Positions 43,256 through 50,800 of a stretch of DNA of 64,000 nt are shown piece by piece. The DNA lies in contig NZ_CP009287.1 in the NCBI RefSeq assembly GCF_000758705.1, positions 1,550,001 to 1,614,000 on the forward strand, given 5' to 3'. The notes beneath the pieces are model-generated. The model was not told where the DNA came from, did no database searches, and saw only the letters and a list, made by a program, of their open reading frames with translations. The first letter of the stretch is position 1. Each line of letters begins with the position of its first letter. The DNA comes from Paenibacillus graminis (GTDB lineage: Bacteria; Bacillota; Bacilli; Paenibacillales; Paenibacillaceae). A program made the translations under genes and the position numbers.

Positions 43256-43981
43256 ATGTTTAATTTGTTGTGGGGAATTTTGTTCGTAGTTGTCAACTTT
43301 GGTTTCTACCTGCTCTGCTACCGGCTTTTTGGCAAAAAAGGCCTGTATGCCTGGGTCGGCGTGGCAACGGTCATCGCCAACATTCAGGTCGCCAAAACCA
43401 TTGCTATGCCGTTCGATATTGTAATGACGCTGGGCAACACCATGTATGTCACGCTCTATATGACCAGTGACCTGCTGAACGAGAAATACGGGCGTGCCGA
43501 GGCGCGGCATGCGGTATGGTTTGGCTTTTTCACACTGCTGATGACTACCGCGATTATGCAGATGGTGCTCCTGTTCGAGCCGCAGGAAACCGATATCGCC
43601 CAGTCTTCGCTTGAGACCATCTTTGGTCTGATGCCACGGCTGGCGCTGGGCAGCCTTACCGCCTATTTTATCAGCCAGTTCCTCGACGTCCGGCTCTATG
43701 CCTGGATTCGCAAGTATTACAGCAGCTCGCGCCAGCTCTGGGTCCGCTCCAACGGCAGCACGATGATCAGTTCTTTTGTCGATACGCTGGTCTTTTGTAC
43801 GATTGCCTTCGCCGGAACCTATGACCTCAGGGTGTGGACAGAGATTTTGCTGACTACTTACGTTGTAAAGTTCCTCCTTACCGGGGCCGGAACGCCGATT
43901 TTGTACATTGCCCGTTCCTTCAAATTTGCGGAGGACGAACAGCCGGTTCGTACATCCCCTGATACACGCAGCGTATCCTGA
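43256..43981 (+). CDS. Queuosine precursor transporter (YhhQ family)
   Basis: A 241-residue polytopic membrane protein of the VUT/YhhQ family (DUF165). It has six or so helices with NIQVAKTI, the signature YLTSDLLNE-type stretch MTSDLLNEKYGRAEAR and a late SSFVDTLVFCTIAF. YhhQ proteins import preQ0/preQ1-type precursors of the tRNA base queuosine. The preQ1 riboswitch covering its ribosome-binding site makes the assignment firm. Confidence 0.95.
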   Translation: MFNLLWGILFVVVNFGFYLLCYRLFGKKGLYAWVGVATVIANIQVAKTIAMPFDIVMTLGNTMYVTLYMTSDLLNEKYGRAEARHAVWFGFFTLLMTTAIMQMVLLFEPQETDIAQSSLETIFGLMPRLALGSLTAYFISQFLDVRLYAWIRKYYSSSRQLWVRSNGSTMISSFVDTLVFCTIAFAGTYDLRVWTEILLTTYVVKFLLTGAGTPILYIARSFKFAEDEQPVRTSPDTRSVS

Positions 43982-44020
43982 GGAATTGCCCAAGAAGCAC
44001 CGGTTTAATTAGTCAAAATT

Positions 44021-44065
44021 AAAAGCAGCAGCCAGCTCTTTACGGAGCCGGTCTGCTGCTTTTTT
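44021..44065 (+). terminator. Terminator after the queuosine-precursor transporter gene
   Basis: AAAGCAGCAG pairs with CTGCTGCTTT, with further inner pairing (GCCAGCTC / GGAGCCGGT), followed by a run of T. Confidence 0.85.
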
Positions 44066-44149
44066 GATGATGCGGGAAAAGACAGGGAATCCGTCGGTCT
44101 GGATATCCTTATTCCTGCTAGCGTTTTCTCATCGGATTTTTTGCAAACG

Positions 44150-44338
44150 CTAGTTGGAAATAGGGAACCTATTTCTCCCTGAAAATCAATAATTATAAGA
44201 TTTAAGTGGAAAAAGGATACTTAATTGGGCAATATTACTCTGTTAGAGGCGGAAGGAGCTAAATTAGTTGACCTTTTTCCACTTCCGCTGCCGAGAATAG
44301 GGTACTCAAGCAAATTAGTGCCCCTCTTTCCACTTAGA
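44150..44338. repeat. Dispersed intergenic repeat family 1, copy 4
   Basis: This copy is very close to copy 1. It has TAGTTGGAAATAGGGAAC, then AAGTGGAAAAAGG at about 44202, the shared TTGGGCAATATTACTC middle, and opposed arms AATTAGTTGACC/TTTTTCCACTT and AATTAGTGCCCC/TCTTTCCACTT. It lies between the transporter terminator and the M24 peptidase repeats. Confidence 0.8.
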
Positions 44339-44425
44339 GTTGCCGAAGAATTCATACAGGGTTCAACGCTTGCCCGCAGGCAGCACACACGGAAAATACG
44401 CACCGTCTGCGGGAAAATGCTGGTA

Positions 44426-44656
44426 CCGCAAGCGGCTAACTATATATGCAGCACCGTTAGCGCCTTGGACATGGCCTTGGATATGGTTGTCAGCGTCTGC
44501 GGTCTACCGCAAGCCGCTAACTATATATGCAGCACCGTCAGCGCCTTGGACATGGCCTTGGATATGGTTGTCAGCGTCTGCGGTCTACCGCAAGCCGCTA
44601 ACTATAAATGCAGCACCGTTAGCGCCTTGGACATGGTTGTCAGCGTCTGCGGGCCT
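44426..44656. repeat. Tandem 81-base repeat (2.85 copies) derived from the 3' end of the M24 peptidase gene
   Basis: CCGCAAGC starts copies at 44426, 44507 and 44588. The third copy carries the live 3' end of the peptidase gene (minus strand) and lacks a 12-base internal duplication (GCCTTGGATATG) that the other two have. Each copy repeats the codons for about the last 18 residues plus the stop. Confidence 0.92.
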
Positions 44657-45696
44657 TCCGGGGTAATCCAGACGTCGTCTTCGATCCGCACACCGCCCAG
44701 ACCGGCCACATAAATGCCCGGCTCCACGGTGAATACGTTGCCGATTTCAATGAAATCCCCGTTCATGCCATGGAGCGAGGGATACTCATGCGTGTCCATG
44801 CCGAGGCCGTGACCGACCCGGTGCATGAAATACTCGCCGTAGCCGGCAGCTTCGATCACGTCACGCGCCGCACGGTCCACTGAGCCGAAGGTCGCTCCAG
44901 CCCGGGAAGCGGCGATGCCCGCTTCATTGGCCGCCAGCACTGTGTTGTAGATTTCAACCAGCTTGGGATTCGCTTCTTCAACGGCAAAGGTGCGGGTGAT
45001 ATCGGAAGCGTAACCTGCGGCGTACACGCCCAGGTCGAACATCAGAAAGTCTCCCGGCTGAATAATGCGGCTGCCCGGCACACCGTGCGGCAGGGCGGTA
45101 TTCGGGCCGGAGAGAACCATGGTGTCGAAGGAGGGGCCGGAGGCGCCCACCTTTTTCATCAGATAATCCAGCTCGGCAACCAGCTCGATTTCACTGACCC
45201 CTGCTTTGACCTGGGTGAGGCCTTGGCGCAGTACCTCCTCTACCAGCTCGGCGGCATGCTTCATCCGGCTGACTTCATCGGGCGTTTTTTTCGCGCGCAT
45301 GGACCGCAGCAGATGGCCGATATCGCGGAAGGCATCCGCAGGAACCGCTTCGGCCAGCTGTTCATAACGGCTTACGGTGAAATGCTCCTTCTCGATGCCC
45401 ACAGTTCCCGGCTTAGCGCCTGCAAAACAGGATTTCAGCAGCTCATACGGGTTGTCTGTGTCGCTGTGCGTCATAATCTTGGTCACCGAGGAGGCGGCAT
45501 GAGCCGCTTCGGCATCAAGTGCGGGAACGATCAGCACCGGCTCCCCGCCCCGGATCAGCAGCAGTCCCAGAAAACGCTCATGCGGATTGCTGGCAAACCC
45601 GGTCAAATAATAGACATGCTTTGGATCGGTGACGAGCAGCGCATCCAGGCCCCCGCCGGCCATTCCCTGCTCCAATGTGGATAGAGCCTCATTCAT
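44602..45696 (-). CDS. Xaa-Pro peptidase family protein (M24)
   Basis: A 364-residue two-domain metallopeptidase. The N-terminal creatinase-like domain (VTDPKHVYYLTGFASNPHERFL) is followed by a pita-bread catalytic domain. The five metal ligands are visible: FDLGVYAAGYASDITRTF (two Asp), HRVGHGLGMDTHEYP (His), EPGIYV (Glu) and the late VRIEDDVWIT (Glu). It probably removes an N-terminal residue before proline from peptides, in the cytoplasm. Its last codons are part of an 81-base tandem array. Confidence 0.93.
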   Translation of the reverse strand: MNEALSTLEQGMAGGGLDALLVTDPKHVYYLTGFASNPHERFLGLLLIRGGEPVLIVPALDAEAAHAASSVTKIMTHSDTDNPYELLKSCFAGAKPGTVGIEKEHFTVSRYEQLAEAVPADAFRDIGHLLRSMRAKKTPDEVSRMKHAAELVEEVLRQGLTQVKAGVSEIELVAELDYLMKKVGASGPSFDTMVLSGPNTALPHGVPGSRIIQPGDFLMFDLGVYAAGYASDITRTFAVEEANPKLVEIYNTVLAANEAGIAASRAGATFGSVDRAARDVIEAAGYGEYFMHRVGHGLGMDTHEYPSLHGMNGDFIEIGNVFTVEPGIYVAGLGGVRIEDDVWITPEGPQTLTTMSKALTVLHL

Positions 45697-45942
45697 TTCA
45701 GTTGTTCCCCTTTCGGATTCACGTTACAAAGCAACGCTCTCATTATAGATCATAACCCGGTAGGGTGCACGCGCTGGAACATACGAGGGTCCCGATTATG
45801 GCTAGAGGGTACGGGGTAATAGGTGCCAAAATCGTTTTGCGGCTTGAGCAGCGGCGAAAGAAGAATTATGCATTTTTGATGCCGAAGACTGTTGGCTTTT
45901 TTACTATACGCCTGTGCCTATCTGCAGCCCTAACTGTAGCTG

Positions 45943-46130
45943 TAACTGTATTCCATACAACTAAAGTGAATGTCTTTATGTCCAAATCAGAGCTTATTGC
46001 ACTTCATACAATTAAAAAGACTCCAATAGGCTGAAAACAGGCCAAACGCTATTTTAGTTGCACGAAATACACTTAGCGCTGTCATGAGGCGGTTTTGCCT
46101 TCTTTTAACTGCACATAATACATTTAGCAT
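45943..46130 (-). repeat. Intergenic array of family 2 motif (four copies, reverse orientation)
   Basis: TGCACNNNATACANTTA-like motifs occur near 45946 (diverged), 45999, 46060 and 46111. Aligned on ATACA they lie 51, 61 and 50 bases apart. The reverse complement matches the 52-base-spaced motif at 9255-9400. The rest of the 546-base gap 45697-46243 has no convincing gene. Confidence 0.6.
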
Positions 46131-46243
46131 ACCTGTGTGACAGGTTTGGGTTCCCTTCTGCATTTCATTTTGTTTCCTGTACAATCTCATTCCGTACGGG
46201 TCTATCCGCTTACCTGGAATTTTATCCTGAGGGAGGTTAAATC

Positions 46244-47518
46244 ATGTTTCGTAAAAAAAGCCTTAACCGCATATGGCTGCTAGGCAGCACATGCATTATT
46301 GGGGCTGGACTGCTGGGCGCCTGCATGAATTCTGCCCCGCCTGAGGGGAATGTAACCGGAATGAGTACCGGGGCGAACCGTCCTGCGGAGACAGCGCATG
46401 CTTCCGCCAGCCCTGAGCCAGTGCCATCAGCAGCCGTACCGCCAGAAGGCGGAGGGAAGAACCCGGAGAATTCGCAGCCGGCTGCTGCTTCATCCTTTCC
46501 TTACACGGCCCAAACACTGGCGGGCGGTCTGAATGTCCCGTGGGAGATGGCCTTAGCGCCGGATGGACGGATCTTCTTCACTGAGCGGCCCGGTACCTTG
46601 CGTGTATTTGAAGAAGGTGAGCTGAGGAAGAATCCGCTGCTGGAGCTTCCGGCGCCTTTTTTCAGCGAAGGCGAAGGGGGGCTGTTGGGCTTTGCGCTTG
46701 ATCCGGACTTTGAAAACAACGGTTTCGCTTATGCCTACCATTCATACCGCAGGGACAGCGGCGGCGTGGAGAACCGGGTGCTGCGGTTAAGCATCAGCGG
46801 GAGCAAGGCCGAGATCGACAAGGTTCTGCTGGACGGCATCCCCGGGGATACCAACCACAACGGCGGACGGATCAAATTCGGACCTGACGGTTATCTGTAC
46901 ATCACTACCGGCGAAAGGTATGAGCCGGAGCTGGCACAGGATCAGGAGAGCCTGGGCGGCAAAATCCTGCGCATTTCCAAGGAGGGCACCATTCCGGCGG
47001 ATAACCCGTTCCCTGATTCTCCCGTCTACAGCTGGGGTCACCGCAATCCGCAGGGGCTGGCCTGGCAGCCGGAGAGCGGAGCCCTCTACAGCTCGGAGCA
47101 TGGACAGTCCAGCCATGACGAGATCAACCTGATTGAGGCCGGAGGTAATTATGGATGGCCGCTAATCGAAGGCGATGAGGCCGGAACCGGGAGCGTGGAG
47201 AAGATGAAGCTTCCGCTGCTGCACAGCGGGGAGGAGACATGGGCGCCGTCAGGAATGGCTTTTATTACCCAGGGGCCATGGAGCGGCGGTCTGCTTGTGG
47301 CGAATCTGGCCGGACAGCAGCTGCTTCATATTTCGCCGGGTACGGGAAATAAGAAACCTTCGGCGGAAGCTTTGTTTCATGAAAAATGGGGGCGTATCCG
47401 CAACGTGGCCGAAGGGCCGGACGGGACCCTCTACGTAATGACCAATAACCGGGATGGCAGAGGCCACCCTGGCGCAGCGGACGATCAGCTTATCGCCTTG
47501 AAGCCCAACTGGAAGTGA
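46244..47518 (+). CDS. PQQ-dependent sugar dehydrogenase family lipoprotein
   Basis: A 424-residue secreted protein. The signal ends in a lipobox (LLGAC, Cys27), followed by a Pro/Ala/Ser-rich linker to about residue 85. The beta-propeller of the glucose/sorbosone dehydrogenase (GSDH) family then begins with LNVPWEMALAPDGRIFFTER and includes GLLGFALDPDFENNGFAY, NHNGGRIKFGPDGYLYITTG, HRNPQGLAWQPES and HGQSSHDEINLI. Soluble aldose dehydrogenases of this fold use PQQ; whether this organism makes PQQ is not shown here. Confidence 0.9.
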   Translation: MFRKKSLNRIWLLGSTCIIGAGLLGACMNSAPPEGNVTGMSTGANRPAETAHASASPEPVPSAAVPPEGGGKNPENSQPAAASSFPYTAQTLAGGLNVPWEMALAPDGRIFFTERPGTLRVFEEGELRKNPLLELPAPFFSEGEGGLLGFALDPDFENNGFAYAYHSYRRDSGGVENRVLRLSISGSKAEIDKVLLDGIPGDTNHNGGRIKFGPDGYLYITTGERYEPELAQDQESLGGKILRISKEGTIPADNPFPDSPVYSWGHRNPQGLAWQPESGALYSSEHGQSSHDEINLIEAGGNYGWPLIEGDEAGTGSVEKMKLPLLHSGEETWAPSGMAFITQGPWSGGLLVANLAGQQLLHISPGTGNKKPSAEALFHEKWGRIRNVAEGPDGTLYVMTNNRDGRGHPGAADDQLIALKPNWK

Positions 47519-47543
47519 GCAGTTCAGCTGCTCTCTTTTTTTT
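47515..47543 (+). terminator. Terminator of the sugar dehydrogenase gene
   Basis: GAGCAG and CTGCTC form a short stem overlapping the stop codon, followed by TCTTTTTTTT. Confidence 0.8.
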
Positions 47544-47864
47544 GCGAAGCTGGCTTTTCTCGTTGAAAGCGGCTGTTTTATCGATAGAAAATCTCATAGT
47601 TCTTCTCTTTTGTGTACAATGGGGTCTTAAGTCCTGGGTTTTTGCTTGATAAAGTGGCGAAATGTGACAAAATATCTTTTTTTACGCTAAATTAAAAGAT
47701 TCTTCGGCCTATTGTTAAGGAATTGATTGACATTAAATAGGTCCTTAGATAGGATGCCATTATATCTATCTGAAATTGACAATTCTGCTGGGGGAGGAGT
47801 CAAGGATAGATTTTGGGCTGTAGGATTGTATGGAATGACTATCTTTGGTGTAAAGGAGACAATT
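47544..47864 (+). promoter_or_regulatory. Upstream region of the SLH protein gene
   Basis: About 320 bases without a gene. TTGATA, a 17-base spacer and AAAATA (about 47647-47675) form a possible promoter. An AAAGGAG site precedes the ATG. No repeat family is present. Confidence 0.4.
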
Positions 47865-50800
47865 ATGTATTCAAAAAGGTTGAGAAGTACAGTATCCATG
47901 GTATTGGTTTTCATTTTATCCTTTATGGGTGTGCTGGAGGTATCGGCTGCATCGCTGAAAGCGACGGTAGTAACCTCGGAGAAAATGCTTGACGGGAAAC
48001 AGAAGATCACTGTCAACAGCGTGCTGGATGTAACCTATGGAGACTACAATAAGCTTAATGAAGTGAAGTTCTCTCTTATGAAGGACGGCAATGTATTGGC
48101 AACTCAAATCAAGCAAAAAGATCAGGGAGAACGCATATCTGCAGCAGATTCTGTATATTCGCTAAAGTACCCTGATATCTCATTTGAGGGACTTACCGCC
48201 GGAGAGGAGGTTGTGCTTCAGGCAGAATATCAAGGGGAGTCGGGGTTAATAGTTACTGACCCGCAGAGCATTAAGGTTCCTGCTTCATCTGAAATCCAAA
48301 TTGTCGTGGAACGGATGACTAAGGATTCCGATACATACATCATTTCATCAACCGGAGAAGTCCGCAGCGATGATAAGAATATCAGGCTGACGATTTTAAG
48401 CAAAGGCGTGCCGCTCGCTAAAGAAGCGATTTCGGTTGGAACTTACTCCTCTTATAACAATCTGACTACAGATGAGGCTGGACAAGTACAAATTATAGGA
48501 AACTCGAAAGTTTCGCTGACAAGTCCGGTGCTCTTTGTGTCCGTGCGTCAAGGGAAACCAGACTATGAGGCTACGCCTCTATATGTCAATAACCTTATAA
48601 AAGAAGGTACATACACTGCGGCTATCCGTTACCTTGATGGGAACGGAAGACTGATTCAGCAGAAATCGGACAATATTTCCCTGCCGAGTGGGGTAAGCCA
48701 ATCCTTTGGCACTTCAGGGCTGGATGTGCTGGTGCTCAAAACAGGTGAAATTTCGGACTCTTATCCGGCGCTGATCAGATCAGTAGAAAACGAAGTGTAT
48801 ATGTTCCAGACAAGCCAGACGGCATTGTATTCAGCCGCAGACGGGGCTCATCTGGAGATTGTCCAGGACAGCAGCGAATACAGCCGCTTGGGCTTTGAGT
48901 ATTCATGGGAAGGGGCACCTGTTGAGATGGAGTCCTTCTCCATTGTTCCCAACAACCAGTACAAACAAGTTAATTTATCCAATCCGTTTCAGAACATCAT
49001 CTCTAATTCATTATATGTGAAGAAAAATGTGGATTATGATATTACGGCAGTTGCAGGTATCCCCGGAACAAGCAGCAAGGTTGTACTGAGAAACCAGGTC
49101 AAGCCTGCCGAAGACCAGTTTACCGTACAATATGCAGCCAAAGCTGCGGACTTCAGCGCCCTGAAGGTTCAGGTGCCGGATCGCGGACAAGGACTGGGAG
49201 ATCTATTTATTTCCTATTTGAATAATAAATTCAATTACAATAAGCTGGATCTGAAGGTTCAGGCTGCTGATTCAACCTTGTATGTACGGAAAGGTGAAGA
49301 AATTCACCGTTTAACTACTACAGTTTCCGGCGCAGCCAAGAACAGCAGCTACAATGATGAAATCGTGCTGAATTCCTTTTTCACCCCGGCGGATAATGAG
49401 TATGCCTTCAAGGGAGGAAGCAAATACACGTCTCAAGTCATTCTGAAGGTCCTTAGTTCCGACTACTATGACCAAGACGAAGTCCGCAATCAAATTGTAC
49501 TGGGTGAGAACCTGCAGTTGCGGGTGGATATGAGGGACGAGTACAATAACGCGATAGATCTGACAAGTGATTACACCATGCAAATTCTGGATGCCTCTGG
49601 AGCAATCGTTGAAGATAACGGACTCAGCTGGACATCTGAAGAAGAAGACGGCAAGCTGATGCGTATCAGCCAGCGGCAATGGAAGCCTGCGAAGTCCGGC
49701 GATTACACCATTCAATTTCTGCCGCATCACTACGTAAGCGGCACCGGGTACGTTAAGGGTGCGGTGATTGCCGAAGCAGCCCTCAAGGTTCTGCCGAAGC
49801 AGGAGCTTGAAGTCGAAATCCGTGATAAGTCCGGGAATTTGGTGGACCTGGTGAACAAACCTTATATGACCATAGACCAGGCTGAGAAGGTAACCGTTAC
49901 TGTACGTGAGCATATTACAGGCGGACTTGGAAAAGTTCTGCCGGGTGTAAAGGTGACCCGGTACGGTGAAGACATCGGAGTAACAGATGAGCAGGGCCAA
50001 CTGATTCTACCGGCAAGACTGGGTACGTATCTCGGCGAATTCTTTTTCAAGAAAAAGGATTATTTATCCAGAACGGAGTCTGTTGCCGTTATCGATCCGA
50101 AGATTCAAGCTGTAGTACGGGTCCGGGGATTGGACAAGCCTGAAGGTGCTTATGACGGCGGAGTTCCGCTGGACTATGCTTACGTTCAAGCCGTAATTAA
50201 AAAGAGCGATGACAGCTATACCCGGCAGTCGAAGTTCATCGGCACCGGGGGCGAGCAGACATTTCTGGTTGTAGAATCGCCATCGACGGTCGGAGTAGAT
50301 TTCATGCGTTATAACCGCAGCCATCTGGGTGTGGAATCTAAATATGGTTACTACATGTATGGTTCCATTCATACCGAGCCGGGTAAGGATTATTCCTTGC
50401 TGCTTGATGCAAGAGAACCGCTGCAGGCAGTCAGCAAAGTCAACCTGACTAAATATATGGAGGAATTATCGGTAATCCGCAAGGATTTGCCCGGCGTCGA
50501 TTATGTGCCTTATGTAGTGGACAGCAATGCCAGTGAAGATAATTATTTTTATGCCACAGAAGGAACTTATAGCGCTCTTGCCCATACCAAGGGAGACATC
50601 TTTATTTACCGCGATAATGTTGCTGTAAATGCAGGAGATAATATATGGGATTATAATGACAGTGCTGCCGGATTAGCGACGCTGCTTGCCCCGGACTCGG
50701 GAAGCATTTACGGTGTAGAATACATTACACCAGCCCGGTCACAATTAAGAGGCTACTCCTACGATGCCAGACAGATCCAGTTGACTCCGGGGGAAGTCAT

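Noticed and set aside
44225..44713. A 162-codon plus-strand open frame with repeated peptides
   Set aside because: It is the 81-base tandem repeat read antisense to the peptidase gene. The repeated peptide reflects the DNA repeat rather than a protein domain.
45765..46034. An 89-codon open frame upstream of the sugar dehydrogenase gene
   Set aside because: It overlaps the family 2 motif array, has no ribosome-binding site and no family resemblance.
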